Of a stretch of DNA of 64,000 nucleotides, positions 15,776 through 24,113 are shown piece after piece. The stretch's first letter is position 1; each line of letters opens with the position of its first letter. The position numbers and the translations under genes were made by a program. The stretch lies in contig NZ_CP019333.1 of the NCBI RefSeq assembly GCF_002163875.1, forward strand, positions 998,864 to 1,062,863, read 5' to 3'. The notes beneath the pieces were generated by a model, which did not search any database, was not told the origin of the DNA, and saw nothing but the letters and a program-made list of their open reading frames with translations. This DNA comes from Gilvibacter sp. SZ-19 (lineage in GTDB: Bacteria > Bacteroidota > Bacteroidia > Flavobacteriales > Flavobacteriaceae).

Positions 15776-16258
15776 ATGGAAATTCGCGCACTTAAGAAAA
15801 AACACTACAAAGAGGTAGCCCGTATCTACCAAGACGGTCTGGATACGGGTATTGCCACTTTTGAGACCAGTGTGCCCGATTGGAAGAAATTCAAGAAGAA
15901 ATTCCTTAAAACCTGTCGCTTTGTAGCCATGATAGATGGCGAGGTAATTGGGTGGTGCGCCTTAAGCCCTGCTTCCAAGCGAGAAGTGTATCGCGGCGTA
16001 GCAGAAAGCACCATTTACATCGCCGCAAACTATCGCAGTAAAGGTGTGGGCAGAAAACTGCTAGAGCACTTGGTCATCGCTAGTAAGAATGCTGGTTTTT
16101 GGACGCTCCAGGCTAGTATTTTTGCCCAGAACAGACACAGTATTTATTTGCACGAACAATGCGGATTCCGTCAAGTGGGTGTGCGGGAAAGAATCGCCCA
16201 GCGAGACGGTAAATGGCACGACAATATTTTATTAGAACACAGAAACGATATAACATAG
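15776..16258 (+). CDS. GNAT N-acetyltransferase, ArsN/phosphinothricin acetyltransferase-like
   Basis: A 160-residue GNAT enzyme of the phosphinothricin/arsinothricin acetyltransferase group. Signatures are IYQDGLDTGIATFET near residues 18-32, the acetyl-CoA loop YRSKGVGRKLL and the C-terminal LHEQCGFRQVGVRERIAQRDGKWHD. Within arsenic operons this group includes ArsN1, which acetylates the arsenic antibiotic arsinothricin (established). That substrate is plausible here but not provable from sequence. It begins 3 nt after the DUF6428 gene and ends 5 nt before arsC. Confidence 0.82.
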   Translation: MEIRALKKKHYKEVARIYQDGLDTGIATFETSVPDWKKFKKKFLKTCRFVAMIDGEVIGWCALSPASKREVYRGVAESTIYIAANYRSKGVGRKLLEHLVIASKNAGFWTLQASIFAQNRHSIYLHEQCGFRQVGVRERIAQRDGKWHDNILLEHRNDIT

Positions 16259-16263
16259 ACTAG

Positions 16264-16680
16264 ATGAAAAATATCCTGGTTTTATGCACAGGCAATAGTT
16301 GCAGATCGCAAATGGCTCATGGCTTTTTAAATAAAACCCTGGCAGATAAGGCGCAGGTGTACAGCGCGGGTATAGAAACCCACGGGCTCAACCCTGGGGC
16401 AGTGGCCACCATGGCGCGTGCAGGCATTGACATTACAGGGCACACCTCCAATCACGTAGACGAATATCATGGTATTAACTGGGATTATATTATTACCGTT
16501 TGCGACCACGCCTACGAGAATTGCCCTTTTATTGCAGCGCCAAATGCCAAAAGATTGCATCACAATTTTTACGACCCTTCTAAATTTGTCGGCTCCGAAG
16601 AAGACACCATGGCAGCATTTGACAAGGCCCGCGATGAGATCCGCGATTACGTTTCGGCCTTTGCTGCAGATCACTTTTAA
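16264..16680 (+). CDS. arsC: Arsenate reductase, thioredoxin-coupled LMW-phosphatase type
   Basis: Reduces arsenate to arsenite. The 138 residues carry the P-loop CTGNSCR (Cys8 to Arg14), the resolving cysteines Cys80 and Cys87 in VCDHAYENCP (spacing of seven as in the Staphylococcus aureus enzyme) and the acid YDP (Asp104). This triad marks the thioredoxin-dependent class rather than the glutaredoxin-dependent class. No arsenite efflux gene follows in the window, so export must be encoded elsewhere or done by another route. Confidence 0.93.
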   Translation: MKNILVLCTGNSCRSQMAHGFLNKTLADKAQVYSAGIETHGLNPGAVATMARAGIDITGHTSNHVDEYHGINWDYIITVCDHAYENCPFIAAPNAKRLHHNFYDPSKFVGSEEDTMAAFDKARDEIRDYVSAFAADHF

Positions 16681-16701
16681 AACAATGCCTTATCTTGAGG
16701 C

Positions 16702-17661
16702 ATGAAGTTTTTCTATTTCCTTTCTTTTTCTTTGTTTCTCTGCGGATGTAAGCAAGCCGAGAACACTGCCCCAGCAGATAGCATAGAGATTCCCGCTGTG
16801 GACCAGGCCGCCATCATGATCTTGGGACACCTGCAAGACGCAGGCGCGCCGCAATTGGGCTGTGAAAAATCTTGCTGTGCACAAAAAATAGCCAATCCAG
16901 ACCCTTTAGATGCTGTGGTTAGTCTTGGCTTAATAGATCCGAAGTCACAAGCCAACTACCTTTTTGAAGCAACTCCAGATATAAGCAAACAATTGGCCTG
17001 GTTGCAAAAGGCCAATGCGGGTAGCCCGGCAACTCCTGCGGGAATATTCTTAACTCACGCTCATATGGGTCATTACGCAGGCCTACTCAACCTAGGAAAG
17101 GAAGCTGCCTCCACCAAAAGTGTCCCCTTGTATACCATGCCACGTATGCAGGACTTTTTAAAAACTAATGCTCCTTGGAGTGCTTTGGTAGAAAACAACA
17201 ATGTGGAACTTAAGGCTCTTGACAGCGCTGCAGTTGTATTGACTTCGGAGCTTAGGGTAAGCGCCCTGCAAGTGCCCCATAGAGATGAGTATTCCGAGAC
17301 TGTTGGCTATTTCATTGAGGGGCCAAATAAATCTGCCTTATTCATCCCAGATATAGACAAATGGCATTTGTGGGAGCAGTCTATAGTTGAATGGGTCAAG
17401 CAAGTAGATTACGCTTTTTTAGACGCGACCTTTTATAGCGGAGACGAATTGGGTGGTCGGGATATGAGTCAGATTCCACATCCCTCTGTACAGGAAAGTA
17501 TGGCCTTGTTTGATACTTTAGACCAAGCCACAAGAGCCAAGGTCTATTTTATTCACTTTAACCATACCAATCCCCTGCTCCAAAATGAATCCGAAGCATT
17601 TAAAACTGTAATAAACAAAGGGTATAATATTGCAGAGCCTCTAGCGGTTTTTCCGCTATAG
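16702..17661 (+). CDS. PqqB-like metallo-beta-lactamase-fold lipoprotein
   Basis: A 319-residue protein with a lipoprotein signal (FLCGC; lipid-modified Cys14-16). ILGHLQDAGAPQLGC near residue 40 is typical of the PqqB-like branch of the MBL fold. The metal motif reads THAHMGH instead of THxHxDH, so the usual Asp is Gly. Further candidate ligands are VPHRDEY, IPDID and FIHFNH near the end. It lies 21 nt after arsC and may belong to the same transcript. No pqqA/C/E neighbours exist, so a role in PQQ synthesis is unlikely; function unknown. Confidence 0.75.
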   Translation: MKFFYFLSFSLFLCGCKQAENTAPADSIEIPAVDQAAIMILGHLQDAGAPQLGCEKSCCAQKIANPDPLDAVVSLGLIDPKSQANYLFEATPDISKQLAWLQKANAGSPATPAGIFLTHAHMGHYAGLLNLGKEAASTKSVPLYTMPRMQDFLKTNAPWSALVENNNVELKALDSAAVVLTSELRVSALQVPHRDEYSETVGYFIEGPNKSALFIPDIDKWHLWEQSIVEWVKQVDYAFLDATFYSGDELGGRDMSQIPHPSVQESMALFDTLDQATRAKVYFIHFNHTNPLLQNESEAFKTVINKGYNIAEPLAVFPL

Positions 17662-17665
17662 CAGT

Positions 17666-19477
17666 TTATTCTTCTTCCGAACGCAAGCCGTACTTCTTTT
17701 CAAGCTCGGCTTGAAACTCTTCCATAACAGGTTTTACTGTACTTTCTGGCAGATCAGCGATTCGAATATACATGAGCCCGTCTACGGCATTATTGAACAG
17801 CGGGTCTACATTAAAGGCAACCACCTTGGCGTTCTGCTTGATGTACTTTTTAATAAGCACCGGCAATCGCAAACTTCCCGGTTCTACCTCATCGATAAGC
17901 TTGTCGAATTTGTTCAGATCGGCTTCGGTCTCATCGAAGATAAAGTCCTTATCAGCATCTTTGAGCTTGACCTTGTATTCCTTTTTAGGATTGATATACT
18001 GGGCCACGTAAGGGTCGTAATAGTTCGATTTCATAAACTCGATCATGAGCGACTTGGAGAAATCAGAGAATTTATTACTAATACTAACCCCGCCGATCAA
18101 ATAACGATGCTCCGGGAAACGCAGTGTGGTATGCACTATCCCTTTCCAAAGCAAAAAGAGCGGCATTGGCTTTTGCTGGTACTCTTTTATAATGAAAGCA
18201 CGCCCCATTTCTATGGACTTGCTCATCATCGGGTAGAGTTCTGGTTCAAAACGGAAGAGGTCTTGCAGGTAGAAGCCATCTATCCCGTATTCTGCAAATA
18301 TCTTAGAGCCCAAGCCCATGCGGTAGGCACCGACTAGCTTCTGCTGATCGTTATCCCACAAGAACATATGGTGGTAATAACTGTCAAACTTATCCAAGTC
18401 CGTAGAGTTATTGGTGCCCTCCCCGATCTCTCTAAAAGTGATCTCTCTAAGGCGTCCTATCTCTTGCAAAATGTTCGGGATACTCTCTGCCTGCGCTAAA
18501 AATACCTCGTAGTTCTTACTCTGCAACAAGCGTTTATCGTCTGCCGTGAGCTGAGCGACCTCTTTGGCCATAGCTTCTGTAGAGGCCGGGCCAGCGATCT
18601 TTTTAGGTGGCTTTGGTATTTTTAAGGTTTTTGGAATACTTTCTATTAGCGTTTTCTTCTGAAAAGGATTCGCCAATACATATGTTTTTCTGCGGAGGAA
18701 TTCCGTAAAGTTCTCCAGACTTTCGTGTTCCTGCTGATCTTTTACTGAGATCGGATTCCCAATACGCACTTTTATAAGACGTTCTTTTTGGGTTAGCAAT
18801 TCGGACGGTAGTTTAGCCGTACGCAAGGTGTCGCTCATTTTGGCCAAGCGATAAAAGAGCTTACTATTCTTAGCGTGGAAATAGATCGGTACTACAGGCA
18901 CCTCTGCTTTTTGAATGAGCTTCATGGCAGCTACTTCCCAAGGTTTGTCTACCATAAGCTTGTCATCCTTATAGGTAGAAACTTCTCCGGCCGGAAAAAT
19001 TCCTAAGGCATGGCCGTCTCGTAGATGCCCGATCGCATTTTTAAATCCGGTGACACTAGACTTTACATCCTTCCTGTCTTCAAAAGGATTCACTGGCATC
19101 ACATAGGGTTTAAGCGGTTCTATGCGGTGCAATAAAAAGTTAGCGATTATCTTAAAATCCGGACGGATCTCTAAAAGCAGCTTGAGGAGCAATATCCCGT
19201 CAATTCCACCAAGAGGATGATTAGAAATGGTAATGAAAGGTCCGTTTTTAGGAATGCGCTTGAGGTCTTCTTCTGGGATCTCGAATTTTATCTCGAACTC
19301 GTCCAATAAAGAGCTTACGAATTCCAGATCATTGAGGTGTTTGTGCTTGTTGTAGATCTTGTTAAGCGTATCGATCTTGAGGATCTTCATCAGGGACCAC
19401 CCCATAAAAGTTCCTAAAAAACCGAATTTTTTGAGCCCAACGGCAGAGGCTACTTCTTTTGCGTTAACTAATCCCAT
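17666..19477 (-). CDS. OlsF-type bifunctional acyltransferase (PlsC-like plus GNAT-like)
   Basis: A 603-residue two-domain protein. The N-terminal half is a PlsC-like O-acyltransferase with SNHPLGGIDG (His87, Asp93) and FPAGEVS. The C-terminal half (about 310-560) is a hemolysin/OlsB-like N-acyltransferase with YRMGLG and EMGRAFI. This order equals OlsF, which alone makes ornithine-type aminolipids in Serratia and Flavobacterium (established); here that product is inferred. The ATG at 19477 is chosen; a TTG at 19519 would overlap the aspartate kinase gene upstream. It is convergent with the PqqB-like gene, 4 nt apart. Confidence 0.82.
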   Translation of the reverse strand: MGLVNAKEVASAVGLKKFGFLGTFMGWSLMKILKIDTLNKIYNKHKHLNDLEFVSSLLDEFEIKFEIPEEDLKRIPKNGPFITISNHPLGGIDGILLLKLLLEIRPDFKIIANFLLHRIEPLKPYVMPVNPFEDRKDVKSSVTGFKNAIGHLRDGHALGIFPAGEVSTYKDDKLMVDKPWEVAAMKLIQKAEVPVVPIYFHAKNSKLFYRLAKMSDTLRTAKLPSELLTQKERLIKVRIGNPISVKDQQEHESLENFTEFLRRKTYVLANPFQKKTLIESIPKTLKIPKPPKKIAGPASTEAMAKEVAQLTADDKRLLQSKNYEVFLAQAESIPNILQEIGRLREITFREIGEGTNNSTDLDKFDSYYHHMFLWDNDQQKLVGAYRMGLGSKIFAEYGIDGFYLQDLFRFEPELYPMMSKSIEMGRAFIIKEYQQKPMPLFLLWKGIVHTTLRFPEHRYLIGGVSISNKFSDFSKSLMIEFMKSNYYDPYVAQYINPKKEYKVKLKDADKDFIFDETEADLNKFDKLIDEVEPGSLRLPVLIKKYIKQNAKVVAFNVDPLFNNAVDGLMYIRIADLPESTVKPVMEEFQAELEKKYGLRSEEE

Positions 19478-19505
19478 GGCAGTACTGCCCCCAAATATAG
19501 GGAAT

Positions 19506-20765
19506 CTAACTTTGCCCAATGACCACTTGAACGGTTTCCTGCGCTTCTTGCTTTAAGAGCACCTTTTGACCTTTTACTAAAGCCTTGATTTCCTCTGGTT
19601 TGGCGTGGCGGACAGTATAAAGAGTCACCCCTTCGTAATGTGTTACACTGAAGTGTTGGCGCAAATGGGCCAACAATTCGGGTAGTTTTTTGAATTTGTT
19701 GTCCACAACCACGGAGAAACTGATAGCAGAATTCTGAATGAGTTCCACTTTCATCTTATACTGATGCAACAACTTAAACACCTCGCCAATATGGTCCTCC
19801 ATCATAAAAGAGAAATCCAGAGAAGACAACGAGATCAATACTTGGTCTTGCTTTAAGATAAAACAAGACACCATTGGGTCTAAGGCTTGTCCCTTGGTCA
19901 CGCAGGTACCAGGATCTTCGGGTTTAATGAAAGAGCGGACAAATAGCGGGATCTCCTTGCGCTGTAAAGGTTGTAAAGTTTTAGGGTGAATAACCGAAGC
20001 TCCGTAAAATGCAAGTTCTATAGCCTCTCTGTACGAAATGTGATTCAACAATTGTGTCTTGGTAAAATGGCGCGGATCTGCGTTGAGTACCCCAGGCACA
20101 TCCTTCCAAATGGTAACACTTTCTGCATCCAAGCAATATCCAAAGATAGCGGCAGTATAGTCAGACCCTTCGCGCCCTAAGGTTGTAGTAAAGTTATTGT
20201 TTACTTCGGAGCCTAAAAACCCCTGAGTAATGGTTAGCCCTTTGCGGTCCACCCCTTTTTTGATCAACTCCTGAGTGAGTTGCCAATCTACACGCGGATC
20301 GCGATAATTACTGTCTGTTTTTATACAACTACGCACATCTAACCAAGTATTGGGATGTCCGTTTTCATTGAGGTAGGCTGCCACAATGGTGGTCGAGATC
20401 AGCTCTCCAAAACTCACAACCTGATCGTACACAAAAGCATGAGTTTCTGATCGGTTATGGCTCAAAAAATCGTCCATGTCAACAAAGAAATCACCGATCT
20501 GTTTGTGGATGGGGTGATTCTTATTCGGAAACAAATCTTGTAGAATAGACTCGTGATAGCTTTTGGATTGGGCAATGGCTTCCTTAACAGAGCCGTCCTT
20601 TTTAAAATATGCGGTAACGACAGCTTCTAGAGCGTTGGTTGTTTTACCCATAGCAGAAACCACGACAACCAGCTCTTCACTACCCGTATATTCTAAGACT
20701 CTCTTTAAGTTCTGTACTCCGGTCGCATCTTTTACAGAAGCGCCTCCGAATTTAAATATTCGCAT
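19506..20765 (-). CDS. lysC: Aspartate kinase
   Basis: Phosphorylates aspartate, the first step toward Lys, Met, Thr and Ile. Visible are the N-terminal KFGGASV (4-10), the catalytic-domain segment GREGSDYTAAIFG and WKDVPGVLNADPR, and two C-terminal ACT-like regions (about 290-419) for feedback control. At 419 residues it is a stand-alone kinase, not fused to homoserine dehydrogenase. The ATG at 20765 directly begins MRIFKFGGASV; it overlaps the end of the upstream GNAT gene by 14 nt, so the two are coupled. Confidence 0.93.
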   Translation of the reverse strand: MRIFKFGGASVKDATGVQNLKRVLEYTGSEELVVVVSAMGKTTNALEAVVTAYFKKDGSVKEAIAQSKSYHESILQDLFPNKNHPIHKQIGDFFVDMDDFLSHNRSETHAFVYDQVVSFGELISTTIVAAYLNENGHPNTWLDVRSCIKTDSNYRDPRVDWQLTQELIKKGVDRKGLTITQGFLGSEVNNNFTTTLGREGSDYTAAIFGYCLDAESVTIWKDVPGVLNADPRHFTKTQLLNHISYREAIELAFYGASVIHPKTLQPLQRKEIPLFVRSFIKPEDPGTCVTKGQALDPMVSCFILKQDQVLISLSSLDFSFMMEDHIGEVFKLLHQYKMKVELIQNSAISFSVVVDNKFKKLPELLAHLRQHFSVTHYEGVTLYTVRHAKPEEIKALVKGQKVLLKQEAQETVQVVIGQS

Positions 20766-21231
20766 GATTTTCAATATAATTTGCAATGGCTTTGCGGTCC
20801 ATTTGCGCTATGTACCAATCTTTCAAAAGGTTGGCACCAATAGATTCATATAGTTTTATTGCTGATTGGTTCCAGTCTAGTACCACCCAATCAATGCGGC
20901 CCACATCTTCTTGTTTTCCGAACTGGATCACTCGGTCTAACAAAGCCTTTCCTAAGCCTTTACCGCGCATAGATTCGGTAACAATTAGATCTTCTAAATA
21001 AAGCCCACGACCATTCCAGGTGGAAAATCTAAAATAGACCAGCGCCATACCCACTACGCGCTGATCCACCTCGGCAACAAAACACTTGAATAAAGGTCGC
21101 TCGCCAAAGCCTTCCCTTACCAAGGTTTGCTCGTCGATCAAAACGGCATCGGGCTCCTTTTCAAAAACAGCCAATTCCTTAATCAATGCCAACAGGGCGC
21201 TGGCATCTTCTTTGCGCGCTTCGCGGATCAT
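20752..21231 (-). CDS. GNAT N-acetyltransferase, diamine-acetyltransferase-like
   Basis: A 159-residue GNAT protein. The acetyl-CoA loop is SMRGKGLGKALL and the C-terminal signature is DWNQSAIKLYESIGA, which together with LYLEDLIV resembles the spermidine/spermine and thialysine acetyltransferase group. The exact substrate is uncertain. The ATG at 21231 gives the normal MIREARKED start. It overlaps the lysC start and is divergent from fbp (85 nt between the starts). Confidence 0.85.
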   Translation of the reverse strand: MIREARKEDASALLALIKELAVFEKEPDAVLIDEQTLVREGFGERPLFKCFVAEVDQRVVGMALVYFRFSTWNGRGLYLEDLIVTESMRGKGLGKALLDRVIQFGKQEDVGRIDWVVLDWNQSAIKLYESIGANLLKDWYIAQMDRKAIANYIENHANI

Positions 21232-21316
21232 AGTATAGCTTTTTGTAATACCACAAATATCGGGGCTATTTGTGAATTTTAACGATATTTGCCTCAAATT
21301 CTCATCAACTACCTAC

Positions 21317-22333
21317 ATGGCTATCAGAAACCAAACACTGGGCGAATTCATCATTGAAAATCAGAGTGAATTCAAATACTCTTCCGGTGAACTTTCCAGA
21401 CTCATCAATTCCATAAGATTGGCAGCTAAAGTGGTCAATCACGAGGTTAACAAAGCAGGTCTTGTAGATATTTTGGGCGCCGCAGGAGATATGAACGTTC
21501 AGGGAGAGGATCAGCAAAAACTCGACGTGTTTGCTAACGAGGCCTTTATAAAAACCCTGACCAATCGCGAGATTGTTTGCGGAATTGCCAGCGAAGAAGA
21601 AGATGATTTTATCGCCATTAAAGACGGTAATCCAAACAACCAACACAAATACGTTGTGCTTATCGATCCTTTGGACGGATCTTCTAATATCGACGTAAAT
21701 GTTTCTGTGGGTACTATCTTTTCTATTTACAGACGTGTAACACCAGTTGGAACTCCGGTGACCCAAGAAGATTTTCTTCAGGCTGGAAACAAACAAGTAG
21801 CAGCTGGTTATATCATTTATGGAACCTCTACCATGATCGTATATTCCACCGGACACGGAGTAAATGGGTTTACCTTGAATCCGGCCATTGGAACCTATTA
21901 CCTATCGCATCCTAACATGCAGTTCCCGAAAGAGGGAAATATCTACTCGGTCAACGAGGGGAACTATGTGCATTTTCCCCAGGGCGTTAAGGACTATATA
22001 AAATATTGCCAGATGGAAGAAGGCGACCGCCCTTACACTTCGCGATACATCGGCTCTCTAGTTTCTGATTTTCACAGAAACATGATCAAAGGCGGTATAT
22101 ATATGTACCCTAGCACAGCAAAGAATCCCAACGGAAAATTACGCCTCCTCTACGAATGCAACCCCATGGCATTTTTGGCGGAACAAGCTGGTGGCAAGGC
22201 CAGCGATGGCTTTAGAAGAATCCTCGATATAGAACCTACAGAATTACACCAACGCGTGCCATTTTTCTGCGGTAGTACCACCATGGTAGAAAAAGCAGAA
22301 TACTGTATGAAAAAGGCCGCAGATCCCCAATAA
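21317..22333 (+). CDS. fbp: Fructose-1,6-bisphosphatase class I
   Basis: Hydrolyses fructose 1,6-bisphosphate in gluconeogenesis. The 338 residues carry the metal-site motifs SEEEDD and [13 protein letters not shown], the sugar-phosphate region [15 protein letters not shown], and [11 protein letters not shown] near the C terminus. The ATG at 21317 is chosen over one 45 nt upstream because it fits family N termini. GATATTTG (near 21280), a near match to the -7 consensus, lies in the divergent promoter. The next gene starts 38 nt downstream. Confidence 0.96.
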   Translation: MAIRNQTLGEFIIENQSEFKYSSGELSRLINSIRLAAKVVNHEVNKAGLVDILGAAGDMNVQGEDQQKLDVFANEAFIKTLTNREIVCGIASEEEDDFIAIKDGNPNNQHKYVVLIDPLDGSSNIDVNVSVGTIFSIYRRVTPVGTPVTQEDFLQAGNKQVAAGYIIYGTSTMIVYSTGHGVNGFTLNPAIGTYYLSHPNMQFPKEGNIYSVNEGNYVHFPQGVKDYIKYCQMEEGDRPYTSRYIGSLVSDFHRNMIKGGIYMYPSTAKNPNGKLRLLYECNPMAFLAEQAGGKASDGFRRILDIEPTELHQRVPFFCGSTTMVEKAEYCMKKAADPQ

Positions 22334-22371
22334 TAGCGAATTTTAGTACTTTTACCTTTCAACCTAAGCAT

Positions 22372-22722
22372 ATGGCTAAACAAAAGAACGCAAAACCTCA
22401 AGAGGAGGCCATGGATTCTGGCTCAAAGATCGAGGCGATCAAACAGCTCATTTTCGGTGAGAATATTGAGCAATACGACAGCGAATTTCACACGCTGAAA
22501 CAAGAGATCCAAGACCGCAAAAAGGAACTGGAGGACTATATAGACCAGGTCCGCAATGAACTTATGCAGTCTATCGATTCCATGACCACGGACATCAACA
22601 TCAGAATCACAGATCTAGAGGACGCCCTCAACGATAAGACCGATGGTGTTGACAAAGCTAAGGTCAATAAAGAAGAGCTCGGAGATCTCTTGATTAAATT
22701 GGGAGAAAAACTACGCTCCTAA
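22372..22722 (+). CDS. Small coiled-coil protein of the GTPase operon
   Basis: A 116-residue hydrophilic protein. Residues about 30-90 form a heptad-rich coiled coil (TLKQEIQDRKKELEDYIDQV, RITDLEDALNDKTD), and no membrane segment or signal is present. I do not recognise a named family. It starts 38 nt after fbp and ends 12 nt before the longin/roadblock-like gene, making it the first gene of a four-gene set with a small GTPase and a hybrid kinase. A role as an adaptor for its neighbours is inferred from position only. Confidence 0.7.
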   Translation: MAKQKNAKPQEEAMDSGSKIEAIKQLIFGENIEQYDSEFHTLKQEIQDRKKELEDYIDQVRNELMQSIDSMTTDINIRITDLEDALNDKTDGVDKAKVNKEELGDLLIKLGEKLRS

Positions 22723-22734
22723 GACAGCCCAATT

Positions 22735-23562
22735 ATGGTCGAGGAAAAGGATAAACTGAACCTGCTTCGCGATATCCTGTTGATCGACGACAGGGAGGTT
22801 GCCGATGCCATTTCCAAACGCCTCGACACCATAACAGAGACTTTAGAATCTCGTGAAAAATTGGCCAAAAAGGTCGATCCGATCTTCGAAGAGAACTTAG
22901 AACAGTTTGTAGAAGATATCCCCACCCGACTTGGTCCGGTAATTACAAAAACATTACAAGAACAGATTGCAAACAGTCAAGATAAAGTAGTAGAAGCCTT
23001 GTACCCTATTTTGGGAAAAATGGTGAAACGCTATATTCAGAACGAACTGGCTCTGCTTTCTGAAAATATTAATAATAAGGTCAATAATACCTTTACCCTT
23101 AAAGGAATTCAGCGCAAGCTTAAGGCGCTCTTTACCGGGGTAAAAGAAAGTGACATTATATTGAGTGAATTAGACGCTCCGGAGCTCATGGAGGTCTTTG
23201 TCATCAAAAAAGGTTCTGGCATGTTGCTGGGTAATTATTCCAATCAACAGACCTTAGACAAAGATCTTATTTCTGGCATGTTGACTGCCATTAAGAGTTT
23301 TGTGGAAGATGCTTTTCAGGGCGAAAGCCAAAATTTGGAAGGTATTGACTACGAGTTGTACAAAATTCAAATACAAAATTTTCATTCCTACTATATGGCC
23401 GTTGTGGTTTCTGGAAACCTCACGCCGCAGTTCGAAAATGAAATAGAAGACCTAATCCTAGAAAACAGCGACACTTTAAGTGAACTGTTGACCAACGCGC
23501 AACGTGAAAATGTAGACATTTTCCTGGCTTCGATGTTCGAAGACTACCTGGAGAAAAGTTAA
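22735..23562 (+). CDS. Longin/roadblock-like protein related to the N-terminal part of bacterial OmpA-fusion proteins
   Basis: A 275-residue soluble protein. Residues 1-125 are helical (LRDILLIDDREVADAISKRL; LGPVITKTL; VVEALYPILGKMVKRYIQNE). Residues about 128-245 follow a pattern I know from the N-terminal module of some proteobacterial and cyanobacterial OmpA-family proteins: LKALFTG, VFVIKKGSGMLLG, DLISGMLTAIKSFVEDAF, YYMAVVVSG. That region resembles a longin/roadblock fold, which partners small GTPases elsewhere. There is no OmpA domain and no signal peptide. It precedes the Rab-like GTPase gene by 62 nt. Confidence 0.6.
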   Translation: MVEEKDKLNLLRDILLIDDREVADAISKRLDTITETLESREKLAKKVDPIFEENLEQFVEDIPTRLGPVITKTLQEQIANSQDKVVEALYPILGKMVKRYIQNELALLSENINNKVNNTFTLKGIQRKLKALFTGVKESDIILSELDAPELMEVFVIKKGSGMLLGNYSNQQTLDKDLISGMLTAIKSFVEDAFQGESQNLEGIDYELYKIQIQNFHSYYMAVVVSGNLTPQFENEIEDLILENSDTLSELLTNAQRENVDIFLASMFEDYLEKS

Positions 23563-23624
23563 TTTTTAAGTTTGGAACACAAATTGTTAAGCAATCATTG
23601 ACAACTAAAATTACCTTGTATTAG

Positions 23625-24110
23625 ATGGAAGTATCTAAAAAAATTGTGCTGTTGGGGCATTTCGGAGTTGGCAAAACCAGCTTGGTGCGCCGCTATGTAG
23701 ATAGTGCTTTTAGCGAAGACTATCTGGTAACCCTGGGCGTACAGGTTAAAAAGAAGCAGATCCAATTAGACGATAACCAGATCAACATGATCATTTGGGA
23801 CTTGGAGGGCAACGCCAAGGTAGAAGAAATGCGTTCTAGTTATATGCTCGGAACCGACGGCTTTCTATATGTATTTGACTTGACCAGACCCATCACCTTT
23901 AACAATATGAAGGAGAATCTGGATTTCATCAGAAAACAGCACCCCAAAGCACCCATACGCGTGGTTGGTAACAAAGCCGATTTGTTCGAAGGAGGAGATC
24001 TAGACGAATTCTTGACCAAGAACAATTTGCGCGATATAACCACTACCAGTGCTAAAGAAGGCACCAATGTAGCCAGCGTTTTTGAACAACTCGCCAAAGA
24101 ATTGTTATAA
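23625..24110 (+). CDS. Rab/Ras-like small GTPase
   Basis: A 161-residue Ras-superfamily GTPase. G1 is GHFGVGKT (11-18), G2 the Thr of VTLGVQ (Thr36; Rab proteins have TIGVDF), G3 WDLEG (Asp59-Gly62), G4 NKAD (116-119) and G5 TSAKEG (141-146). The residue after G3 is Asn63 where eukaryotic Ras/Rab have Gln, so intrinsic hydrolysis may be slow or depend on a partner. There is no C-terminal prenylation Cys and no COR domain. The kinase gene starts 3 nt downstream. Cellular role unknown. Confidence 0.88.
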   Translation: MEVSKKIVLLGHFGVGKTSLVRRYVDSAFSEDYLVTLGVQVKKKQIQLDDNQINMIIWDLEGNAKVEEMRSSYMLGTDGFLYVFDLTRPITFNNMKENLDFIRKQHPKAPIRVVGNKADLFEGGDLDEFLTKNNLRDITTTSAKEGTNVASVFEQLAKELL

Positions 24111-24113
24111 GCT

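Noticed and set aside
16702..17661. PQQ biosynthesis gene pqqB
   Set aside because: No pqqA, C, D or E nearby, the product is a lipoprotein and the metal motif is altered.
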